Part shown: piece by piece, positions 49,301 through 61,300 of the stretch
How positions within the stretch are numbered: the stretch's first letter is position 1
Layout of the letters: the number at the start of each line of letters is the position of its first letter
NCBI GenBank assembly: GCA_015680685.1
Contig: MNCI01009064.1
Span: 109,752-173,751, forward strand
Origin: Gnetum montanum
Lineage: Eukaryota; Streptophyta; Gnetopsida; Gnetales; Gnetaceae
Direction: 5' to 3'
DNA length: 64,000 nucleotides
The notes under the pieces: generated by a model
Seen by the model: the letters and a program-made list of their open reading frames with translations, nothing else
What the model was told of the DNA's origin: nothing
Databases searched by the model: none
Made by a program: the position numbers and the translations under genes

Positions 49301-52300
49301 GTTTCTTTTAGGTAGCAGATTCCTTGGTATTGCAAATATTGGTTGCTTTTGTACTTTACTCATCTTCTCCCATCTTTTTCATGGTTCTTCACTATCCATG
49401 TTTTCTCTATGATCTTCTCCATTGTACAAAATAATCGGTCATGTTTGTCATGCTATGTATTAACTCATCATTATCTATTATCAAGAACAGTTATAACTAT
49501 AGAGGCCATCAATTGGCTAAACATTACCAGAGCATGATCTTAGTTATTTCTATGCAGAACAACATTGCTCAACTGATCATTTGATCTTATTATCCTGGTT
49601 AAATGAGAAGTAATGGGATGTCAAATTGGAAATCTAATGTGTAGGAGCGTAATTCTGGAGAGTGTTTGTTCATGTGAAACTCCTGCAGTCTTATCCTCCA
49701 AAAGGATGAATAGGGCACTGTGTAGAGTGAAGATGTACATTATCTTGAGAGTAGGGAACAAAATCAATGTGTGCTACCCATTTTCCATGTTACGCATAAA
49801 ATGATTTTAAGAGAGGCTGCCTTTAGATGCTGGATGGACTAAAGCAACAATTGGGTCTACTCTGCACAGGGATGTTTTGGAGTGACGTTACGATCATTAG
49901 TGCACTTTCGTAGGATGTTTTACAAAAGGTTGAAAGCATCCTAGCAAAGTTGACACAGGTGCAATGGTAATAAGTTACTTTATAAAATGGTGATAATATA
50001 CCTTGAGTATCTGATGCCCAAGCTTGTTTATATAATAGATGCAACTAATTGGAAAGTCATCAAGGCATGACAAATGAGTACAGGCTCGATAAATGTGTTT
50101 AATTTTTATGTATTGGTTATTTTTGTTTAAAATTGGTCCTTGGTTTTGTAGGAGTTCTCCTAGTTATGAGCCACACTATGCATGGGTTTAGATTTTTTTG
50201 ATGTAGCCTTATGTAGTATGACCACCTTAGTTTTAAATCACTGTTGGATCTTGCTCTGGAATGTTATGTTACTATATTTTTTTCAGTTTACTTAATTGGA
50301 AAGTGGAAAGAAGATTCTGATTTGTAACAGATTGAGGAAAGCAGATCCTATGTCACCCTTTTTCTCTTCACTATAGTTTCTGAAGCTTTAGTATGATTGA
50401 TTACCATTGAGGAGCAGTTAAAGCAATTATGTCTGTGCTTACGCGATTTTGCATGTGAGGTTTGATTGGTGTCATTTTTATATTCTTAAAAGTTGAAAAA
50501 GATAAGATTCAGAATCTTAAGAAAGAGTTAGATAATTTCTAAAGTTTCAGGCTTAAAGTGAATTTAAAAGGAGCACTTTTTTTTCTGTCTAATCATTTAG
50601 AGATTAAAAGATATAACGTTATTAATGTTAAAAGATATAACGTTATTAATGTTTAAACATGTGAATGGGCTAATCTGCTGGGAACTATTTGGCTACTCAA
50701 TTAGTTATTGGAAAGAATAAAATATAATCATGACTGAGAATTTTAGAAATAGTGGCTTAGAGTTTAGTAGCTTGGAATGATGGATTTCTAATCATGGTTG
50801 AAGATAACAATTTCAGTTTGGTGCGATACATTTGATACAGTGTTACACGGGGGCACACTCTCAGGGAGATTTCTTTGCTCCCAGCATTCCAAGAACCAGA
50901 GCGCGCTCCATTTTCAAGGGGAATGCCTGCTAGACGTGAAACAAATAAGTTGGTTTTGTAAAAGTGTTGACAAATGCTCTTTTTATTTTCTCAATCCTGA
51001 TGTTAACATTGAGGCTGAATTACAGTTTGATAGGTTACAACCAGTCATACTCTAAACTATGGATTTAACTAGTAGTTCTCAACTATAGATTTAAATGCTG
51101 ACCACCTGTTAAAAGTAGTTGCCAACAATTGATGAATGGACGTCAATTGGGTTTGTCTAGGATGGAAAAAATTTACATATCGATCATGTAATCAGGTTAT
51201 CTTTTCTAAGTAGTTGTCAGTTACTCAATTGATGAGTGGACATTATTGGGCTTGTTTGGGATGGAAAAATTCACATATATTTTAAAGTATTGATCACTTC
51301 CTCTAGTTTAGCTTCAGAAAAGATAAAACATCAAAATTAAATCAGGATTAAAATTTTTAAACTTTTTCTTATTATATACTTAAAATATTTAAGAAATGAT
51401 AAAGTCTATATATTTTAAAATATTTTATTTATACTTATTTAGAAATATATTTAAAGGTATTTCATGTCACGTTCCACGTGTCTGGCCTCATTCCCAAAAA
51501 AATAGTTCTCAGTCCCAAACTTGTTTGGGTATGTGCTCCGTTCCCACGCTACTGCGTTCCCAATTGTTGTGAAATATAGATTTGATATCATATTTAAGGA
51601 CATTGATAAATGGAATGAAGAGATAAAAAATTTGGAGCATGTGCACACACAAAATCTGTTGAATTAGGACAAAATAGTCACCCACAGTCGTGTGTGGATT
51701 TACAAACTGCGTTTTTAAAGTCATGTTTCTGAGAGTGAAAGTGAGTATGGAGGAGTATTCGATGTGGTGGAAAGTCATGAAGGAAAAACATATAACCAAC
51801 CAATAAGAGAATAAAATGAGAACTGCATATTATTGGCGCATTACCAGTATGGATGAGACTTGAAAAGTGTGGATGGAGGAAAGATTATTGTATGCAATCT
51901 TATGATGGTGGAGCTTGCTTATGGGAACTGAACAATCATTAAAGGTTCTAGAGACATGATATTCTGCATAGGTCAATCATATGCGAGTGTTAATATGTTT
52001 TAGAATGGCATGTTTTTGATTGCTATGAAATCGGGATAAGTTATGGTTAATAGATGTTGCTGTTGTGAAGAAGCATGCAGGGATGGTGGTTAGACCTTAA
52101 TGTATTGCCTATAAATTGTCTGTATTCTGGAATAAATTTTAGGCAGCTACAGATTATATTTGATAATGCCCAAATTTGTGCAGGATCTAATAGTGACTTG
52201 GACATGGATGAGTGCAACCTGACATACTAATAAAATCGTAACTGCATTGCCAGCACGTGTGATTAATGAACTTATCAAGGAAATAAGCTTTTAAATTTTT

Positions 52301-55300
52301 GTAAAGACTGAATGTTAACTGTAGAGAGTGTCATGATTGGTAGTGGAAGATTGGATAGAAAATTTGAAATATTTGAGTTCCATAGCATTTAAAGGCATTA
52401 AGATTGAAAGTTATGGGTTGACGTTTGGGATTGGCTGTTGCAATAAGGATGATTAACTTTTTTTTTATAATTATTACTTTTTTAGGGGTAGGTTGAATTT
52501 GAATGGAAACGGGAGAGGTAGTGAGCGAAGTAGGAGCAGGAGCGGGAGAGGTAGTGAGTGCGGCAGGTGCTAGTTGGGCTGGGGGAGGCGGTGGTGCTAG
52601 GTTGGTAAGTGGGATGGCTGATGTTGAAGCATGCGGAGTGGAGGATGGATTGGGCAAGGGTGATGGTGCTGAGCTTGTAGTTGGTTTGTGGGATGGGAAT
52701 GAGGCCTAGGAGGTCTTTGGGATGTTGTCGCGAATTGACGGCTCCTTGCGGTTGGAGGTTCCTCGCCTGTCATTGGAGGGCTTGTGAACGATGGAGCACA
52801 ACCTTATTGGACGCTTCATCTCAAGTGGGGTGAGGCCCAAGTTGGAACTCGTCTGCAGATGGGTCATTGATACTTGGGGCCTTGAGAATGTAGGTGTGAG
52901 GAGTTTGATGGAGGAATTACTCCTCTTTGTTTTTTGCAGTGTTTAGGAACGAGATAGGGTGTTGTTGTGTGGTTCGTGTTTTTCGATGCTCAGAGGTTGG
53001 CCCTTACACCATGGCGTCCAGGTGCGCATTGGGACTTGGACCTCTTTTCTTTTGCCCTTGTCTAGGTTTGAGTCTTAGGGATGTCTTGGGAGCTCTGGAC
53101 GCCATCGTTTCTGAAGTCGCTGGCAATGTTCTTAGGGGAGTATATTGCGCTTGACAAGTTCACCATGTCGATGGAGCGCATGGGTTTCATTAGATTCTAT
53201 GTTTGGTGGTCCCTGTCTCCAAAAGATCTTATCAAGGAGGTCGTTTTGGCCCTTTTGTCCAGGGAAGAGCACATATTGGTTGAGTACGAGAATCTGCTAG
53301 TAGAAAGCTCACTGAGAGATTCAAAGGTTGGCCGTTGTATGTTATGTGGCAAGCCGGGCCATCTCATTGACGCATGTAGGGTTAAGGCTGGAGCCTATGC
53401 CACCAAGATGATTGACAAGGATGGTTGGATGAAGGTGAAAAGGTGGGGATGCAAGATGCCCATAGCATGTTCGGATGTGGGGCCAGGGTAGCTGAAAAGG
53501 GCTGCTAGGTTGTTGGGTAGGCTTGCAGCCCAAAGTTCAGATAATGTGGCTACCAAGCCTAGTGTGGGGTTAGCTTCAGCTAGCAAGCTGACCCCACCAT
53601 TGAGTCCAGGGCTGCATCCTGAGGAGGGTTTTGTTGCACCTCCAGATTCACTAGTACATGGCAAAGAATTGCTTCCTCTGGGGGACTAGCTGTCTGTGGT
53701 TTGAGGTTCAACCAAGCCTAGCCTAGGGGAGGTGGCCTAGCTGAGTGTAGAAGGTGGGGAAGGGTTTTGGGTTTTGGTGAAGGTTAGGAAGGTCAGCCGG
53801 CCACCCATGCCACTGGTACGCAACCGGTAGACCCAGTTCGAAATCAATTTGGGGATCCAAATGACCTTGAAAGAGGTCTACCAATAGACCATGAGGATTG
53901 TGACATGGAATTGTAGGGGCCAGGGTACCCCTTATAAGTGCCATAGCCTAAAGGAAATAGTGCATAGAGACCAGTGTGATGTTGTTTGTTTGCAAGAGAC
54001 CGAGCTACAACAGTGGGAATTTCAGCTTCTGCAATGGGACGAGTGGCAAGTCCACCAGGTGGCATGTTGTGGGAGAGCTAGAGGTTTGGCTGTGATGTTG
54101 TGGTTGAAATTCCAACTCATGGATTCTTCAGACTAGAGCATTACTATGAGACTGACCTCTTTAGATCTTTGGCTTATGAACTTTTATGGGACACATGGAT
54201 GGGAGAAGCGGCTCGATGAGCTTCTGAGGGTTGCTAAGGTGGTTCTTGACTGGCGACAATGGCTCCTAGTGGGGGATTTCAATCAACGTTTGCATGCCTG
54301 GGAGAAGATGGTTGAAGATTGCACCGTGCCTGTGGGGGTAGATCAATTTGAGCTGTCCTTGCAACAACATGATCTAGTGGATCTTGACATTGGAAACTGC
54401 CTGTATACTTGGAGCAATCGTAGAAAGGGGAAGGACAAGGTGGTGTCATAGATTGATCAGGTTTGGGTTGGGTCGGCCTTATGCTGGAGCAAGATGTGAG
54501 GGTCATGGGGACAGAAGGGCACACTTTGGACCATAGATTGCTGATTTGCTAGATAGGGCGACACTGACATCCTCTGGTGTCAAGGTTCAGATTTGAGAGA
54601 GCCTGGCTTACGAAACCATGGCTATGGCCTCTTGTGACTGCTATCTGGGACAAATATTCTTCAGCTAGGGATCCACTCAACTTTCACATAGGTAATATTT
54701 CTTCCATTATTAAATCAACGTAATAGCTATGATGCCTTACAGTTATCAAAAATTGTTTTAATTATTGCATTTTACTAGCTATATTAAATTTTTCAATTCT
54801 TTTTTGAAGATTCAATGATCTTTTAATTTTTAAATTTTTTTTTAAATTTTTGATAGATGCTTATTTTCATTGTAATAACGTAAAATGAATTTGGCTCTTT
54901 GATGCACACTAGGTGTTTACTTAGGGTTGCCTGATGCTCCATTTTAATTTCAGCTGGATGACACATGCTGTTAAGAAAGTGATGAAATATGTAGACTTGA
55001 GCTTGTATTGAGATATTATGTTGCTCATAATCATTTCATTTATTGTTTTCTGTTACAGGATTAGACTACATGAGTTTAGATGAAAAGTCCATGGGAATGT
55101 TCTGGGTGCTTTCACACACTACAACTCAGCCTGCATGTGATGCATTAATGGGTTGGCTGAATTCCCCTGGCTTTTCTGAAGTCATATTACAGACCTCTAT
55201 GAATCAACCCAACGAACAACTAACAATGATGCGTGAGACCCGCCCATTGCCAATGCCATTACTATCTGGATTATCTGTCTACATGTGTAATCGACTTGTG

Positions 55301-58300
55301 AATCAGATGGAGGAAGCAATATTTACTGGTCAGGTGCATATTGCTTGGGATTGGTGGTGTGTTTTGATTGTTTTTCCGTATTAGGTGCTGCTAGAATATC
55401 TAGGCATGTCACTTGTTGGTTAAGGCTTGTGACTTGTACCTTACAAGTCACAGGGTAGGTCCCCTTAGGTTACTGTTTATATGTACATACATGCATTGTA
55501 CAAAAAATGGTTGAAACTGAACTGTTCCAACAGTTCCGTAGAGTTTAGGATGTAATAGAAAACAGTTTCAGTTTTTTAGATTAAATTTTTATACATTGTT
55601 TTCATGTTGATTGTCTTCCAATTAGAAAGAGACATAGGATAATATTTTTTGTTTGAAAAAAATTAGTTATATGCATCGAATCCTGAGAGAAGTAAACACA
55701 GATCTACTAACCAGGTTATACCTTTTTTTAAAAAATTCTTCCTTACAGTTTGTGCCAAGCATAGCTTTATTGGAAACATACGTGCGACTGCAATTGCTTG
55801 CACCTCATACAATATTTCGCCCTCACTATACTGTATGTAAAGATACTGTTTTCATTGTCATTTTTGGATGAGTTTTTCCAAGTTAAATATATTTTTATTA
55901 GCATATCTATATTAATTTTTAAATATTTCATAAATTTTCAGTCAAGAAATTTATAATTAACTTCATTCTTTAAACATGTGAAGGATCTAAAATCAGATGA
56001 ATATATTGGTACCATTTTTGCATGGTCATGCATGCTTTTATGCTTTGGAGATTGGATACCATCATGTCTACTTCTTGGTTAGGACTGAGGGAAAGTTGTA
56101 CAACCAAACCTCACTGATGTCTTGTCCCCCATCATCATCATCATCATCATCCTAGCCTTATTCCAATAAAATAGGGTTACCTACATGAGTTCTTTTTTCC
56201 ATTTGCCTCTATGAAGACTTAGATTGTTATTTATTTGCAATTTGTTTATATCATATTCAATCTTTTTTTCTCATGTTCTTTTTCTGAGATTTTCCGTTTG
56301 GTGGCTTTCTTGGAATAGTGATGTGGCAAGTTTTTTTTTTTTTTTTGATAGATTCATTATCTTATTGTCTTTTCACTTGACCAAACTATCTAAGATGCCA
56401 TTTTTGTATTTTATCTAAAATAGAAGCTATTCAAAGCCTTTCTCTAATGTTTGTATTGTGCAATTTATCTCTTTTTGTAATTCTTGTAATATTGAACATC
56501 CATCTAAGCATTCACATTTCTGCCACACTGGTTTTTTTTATTCATGCTTCTTTTGTATAGTTCAACATTCAACACCATATAAATTAGCAAGTTTGATTAT
56601 TGTCACGTGGATTTTCCCCTTTAATTTTATTAAGATTCTTTTATCACATAAAATACCACTAGCTTGTCTCCATTTTGACCATCCTGCCTTAATCCTATAT
56701 CTTATATTCTTATCAATTTCACCATTTAATTGAAGCATTGATCTTAGGTCACAGAACTTTTTTGCAGTGAGCGAGTTCTCTGCCTTGAGTTGTTACTTCT
56801 ATTTCATCATTGTTTATTCCCTTATTGAACATTCATGTATTCAGTCTTCTATTAATTTTTAAGCCTTTTGATTTTAGAGTATGTCTTCACTTTTTCATTT
56901 TAGAAGCAATATTTGCTTGAAATATATCCATCAACACTATTATCTGTAAATAACATATAAGGGTTTCATCTTGTATTTCCTTAGTTAATTCATCCATAAC
57001 AATAACAAACAAGGGCTAAGCGTTGAGCCTTAATGTAGACATACCGTGACTGGACAATGAGTTGTCATTCCGCAAGCTGTTTTAATTTTAGTATTAGTTC
57101 CTTCATACATGTCTTTCATAACTATCAGATATGTTTTTCCTTGATAAGGTCCACCAAATAATATCTCTAGGCGCTCTGTTACATGCTTTTCTCAAGCTAA
57201 GGGAGATCATATATAGATTTTCTCTATGGTTTTTGAATTTATCCTTTAATTATTATATTACAGAAATACCCTTTATAGTATATCTCCCTAGTGTTATTAT
57301 CATGTTGTCCTTGTAGTGGCTAATTGTTTATAAATTTGTCCTCATTTTGTCCAAGGGAGGTGTTTTACTCTTTTACAAATCACTAGGTTGCATCTAACTT
57401 GTCATTCAATTTTACAAGCTCTGAAACCACTGTTATGGCCAATCAACAATAACAGATTCTGCAGTTGGAATCAAAATATTAGCTAAATGGATCAGCACAA
57501 TGGAAACAGAATCAACCAAACATCCAAAGTCATATTGAAACGTAAGAAATTGAAAGTAAGTCTCAAGCCCCTACCAAACAGGGACAAATGCTCATATAAT
57601 TAATTCTATTTCCCTGTATCTCAATTTATATATGCGGTTGCTTTCAAGTTAACTTAAGGGTTCATTGAACTTAGACATATTCTCCAATTGCCTAGGAACG
57701 TCTAGAAAAGTTTAGCAGCTAATAATTTTGGCATTGCTATCTATTCCAACACAAACCTCATGAGTGACAGTTTGTAGCCAGCGATGTTCGTATATGAGCT
57801 TCCTGTTATAACCAAGAAACAACCAAATTCGCTCCAAAAGAATTTGTTTAAAGTCTTAAGATTAGACATCAGGAGCATACCAATGTGACACTTGACATCT
57901 TCTAGCTACGCTGTGCATATCCGGGGAAATTCAGTTTTTAAAACATAAATACCACTGTTCAAATTTAAGGATTGCATAATAAAACCTCAATTCAAGTAAG
58001 CACAACATACTGGTTTTTTAGTTTATGCATGATAAAGTCATATAAGCCCTACAACCATGGCAATGATGCAAATCACATAAATCCATACATAAAACAGAAG
58101 TAACAAATCAACCATCACTGGCAAACCAAATCTTTAGAGAGTAGCATGTACTTTCGAAACTTCAAAGGGATTGTTTCAGTAGCCATAGATTAATCAGTCA
58201 TTGAAACATGTCAAGAACCCCATCATTGTATGAGATTTTGAATCCCATTTATTATTATTATTTTAACAACATTCAGAATATAGTCCAATAAATGAAGCAA

Positions 58301-61300
58301 TTTCAATGCATGTGTACTTAAATGAAAAGAAAAGAAATTCAGAACGGACATGACATTTCCTACCTCACAAGACGTGTGGTTTTAGGAAAATATGTAAACC
58401 TTGGAATGGGCAGGTGTAAAAGACAGCAAGTGATCGTGATGAAGAGGGTTCAAGTAGAAAACACATAGAATATGTAGCCATGAAAAGAATGGCAAGCCGC
58501 TCAGGTGTTGCTCATTGGTAAGGCTTGTGACCTGCAGCCTACAAGTCATAGGTTCAAACCCAGCTGGTTATACTGAAATATACATATATTTTGCAAAATA
58601 TAAAGGTTAAAACTGCACTCCTTTCAATAGATCCTTAAGGTCTTCACATGGACATAATAAAATTAGTTTAATTTCATTTCACCATAGCTTGCATTTTGTT
58701 TTTTTAGAAAAATGTTTTGAATCATACTAGGTTCATCAACAGTTGCATTTGATTTTTCAAGGATTAGAGAGAGAATAAATAGTGCTAGAGTTAATAACTA
58801 GTTGAGATGCAGTAATGGTTAAGTCAGATACAGAATGTCATTGGCATGGCTAGCATACAAAGGAATAAGAGAGTTGGCAAGGTTAACACAGTCAAGTTTT
58901 GTATGAAAGAGATACATGACATATAAGCAGGGAAAAGGGGGGAAAAAGCAAATATTAGAAGAGAATGCTATAGAAGCACGAAAAGAGATTGTTTCCAACC
59001 CTAGTTGTAGATATGGATAACTCTATTTTACAGGTATTGGTGAAATTTTGATACGGCCATATGGGTTATTATTAATTTACCTTGCATAAAGGTAATAAAT
59101 GCATTGAAAACAAAGGGCTTTTAACTATAAAATTTATAACAGCCGTTGGATCAGAGATGTTGGCACCAATATTTTGGCCAAAAATAGGACAGTCCATTGC
59201 ATGCTTTATCCTCAATTTTTGGGAATGTTCTACTTTACAGTCTATACTATGGTTTGTAATATTTGCAGAACGTTGAATGTGAAGCCTGAGCTTGAGAAAG
59301 CCTGTTCGTAAATTTCTATATCCCAGCTACACCTACGAGAAATTATGGACAAGACTAATTATGATGCAGCTGAGAAGAGGTGTTGTCTGCAGGAAGCATA
59401 TGATAAAGGTATGGGAGGAAATAAATTTCTCTTGAAAAACACAGTGTCGTATTTATACAGTTTGACAAACTCAGGAAGAATGCTGATTTGTCCAAGACGA
59501 ATGTTGTCGAGCAAGTTTCAACAATACCACAAGAAAAAATGAGCTTGAAGCTAAGTTTAATAAACAAACTGTAGAATGGAAAAAGAAGGTGGAGAGTAAA
59601 TCAGAAAAGGCTCAAGCGCTCTATAATTAGGTGGAGAAGCAGCAGCCACAATTGCTCATTTTTAAAAATAAGATAAAAAAGTTGGAAGAGGACAATCAGA
59701 ACTTTTGGGATCAACAGCAGAAGGGTAAAAAGGAGGCTGAGAAGAAGCTGGAGAGTAAGGTTAGTACGCTGGAGCATAAAATACAAGAACCTGTCTCTTC
59801 CACAAAACCTAAATCTTCTACCGTACCTGAGTCATTCACTATTGAAGCTTTCTTATCCAAGGAATCTAAGATAGTCATGTCAGTAGAAGACTTACAGGGT
59901 TTGTGATTCTTTGAATTAAGCAGTTGCAGATGGAGCTGAGGGCCTATGAAGAATTTTTTATAGAATCATACAGAAGTTATTATATTCGCTAGATTCTTTT
60001 TATTTCTTATGTTTCTGTTAATATTGTTTTTCATCTTGTTTCATGTGAAAGGGAGAGTAGTGTTGTAATATTTTCTTGTTTCTGTCTGACCAACAAAATG
60101 AATAATTGTCATCAGTATGGTATTAACATGAATACTACTTCCAGTCATGGCACTGTAGACTCCATGATGTAAATAAAAATACTAGTCTTTTGAATGAAGG
60201 GGAGTGGTAGTGTTTTGTATTAACCAGTATATGGAACCAGTAAATGAAAACAGTTTCAATACATCTGTGTTCAATGAAAAGAAAACCAAGAGATTTGGAC
60301 TGTGTTCATACATATCATATCTAATCAAATCTGATTGGGCACTAGACATGTATTTTTGTTGTGTACTTAATTGAAATGATAAAATTAACCAACAAAAACT
60401 CTTGCCTGCCTATTTGTCACGTAAGTTACTACCTGTAACTAGGACATTGTCTCGTTTAAAAATAAAATTGGGGCCTAATTGACAATATCTGATTATTGAG
60501 TCAACTTCAGTTTGATCATGATAGCAAATTTAGAAAGATGCCAAAGTGCTGCTGTTTTTGACTGAATCACTATCATTCATTGAGAATTTCTGTTCTACAG
60601 CAGCCAAATCTTATGAAGTAATAAGTAAAAATCACTACTAGCGAGATGTATGAAAGATCATGGGCCAGATCATGACTCTTCTTAAAAATTACGTTTTATA
60701 ACTTTTGTCAATCTTGCTTTTGAAAAAAGATATTGTAAATTAGGTTTCTTTGTTGTTGAGACAAGTGGATTCATCTTGATTTACCGCTCTAAACAGGACC
60801 AGCTAATTTGAATTATCTAACTTAAACAGACATGTTGGGATGGTTCCCACTGCATCAACCTATGTTTATTGGGCACAACAGCTCTACTTACTGTCACAGG
60901 TTGTCTGATCAGACCAAACAAGAACTGAACTGAAGCTTTTTGAATGTCTAAACGGATATGATTTTTCTTGAGCCATGCTACCAAATTTCAGCAAAAATGC
61001 TCTTGATGGCTTTGATCACATGCCATACAAAATTAAATTCGATTTAATGCTGTACGGCTTAAAACCTTTTGTGAATAGGCAAAAACTTATTTTATTAATG
61101 ACCAGATATGCATAATAATCCTATTGTGAATTCCATTTTCATCTCTTGCAGATAGTCTATTTGAACAGTTGATATTCTTAATTTTGTGATGTTTTAACTT
61201 GTAGCTATTACAAAAATGTCAATCTGCATCAACCAGAACTGGGGTTCATCTGCTTTTGTTAGAGATATTGAATTACAGACTAATTCCTCTCTACAGGTGG

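Larger units (their letters stand above)
52450..54690 (+). mobile_element. LINE B4, 5' part only
   Basis: Plus-strand order: ORF1 (about 52500-53490) with DUF4283-like region and zinc knuckle, linker (53500-53880), endonuclease (53891-54600). The match then stops near 54690 with no RT. This is a 3' deletion, since LINEs are normally truncated at the 5' end. Confidence 0.75.
46229..55058 (+). other. MED23: MED23 intron 7, 8.8 kb
   Basis: Holds a SINE split by a hAT element that itself contains LINE A4, a second hAT element and LINE B4. Stretches 49320-50830, 51590-52400 and 54700-55058 show nothing recognisable. Confidence 0.85.
55833..61204 (+). other. MED23: MED23 intron 9, 5.4 kb
   Basis: Holds LINE A5 (56130-57290), a SINE (58500-58690) and a coiled-coil pseudogene (59276-59906). 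Nothing was recognised in 57300-58490, 58700-59270 and 59920-61200. Confidence 0.85.

Noticed and set aside
52331-52657. Proline/alanine-rich minus-strand open frame
   Set aside because: Antisense of the glycine/glutamate-rich start of LINE B4 ORF1.
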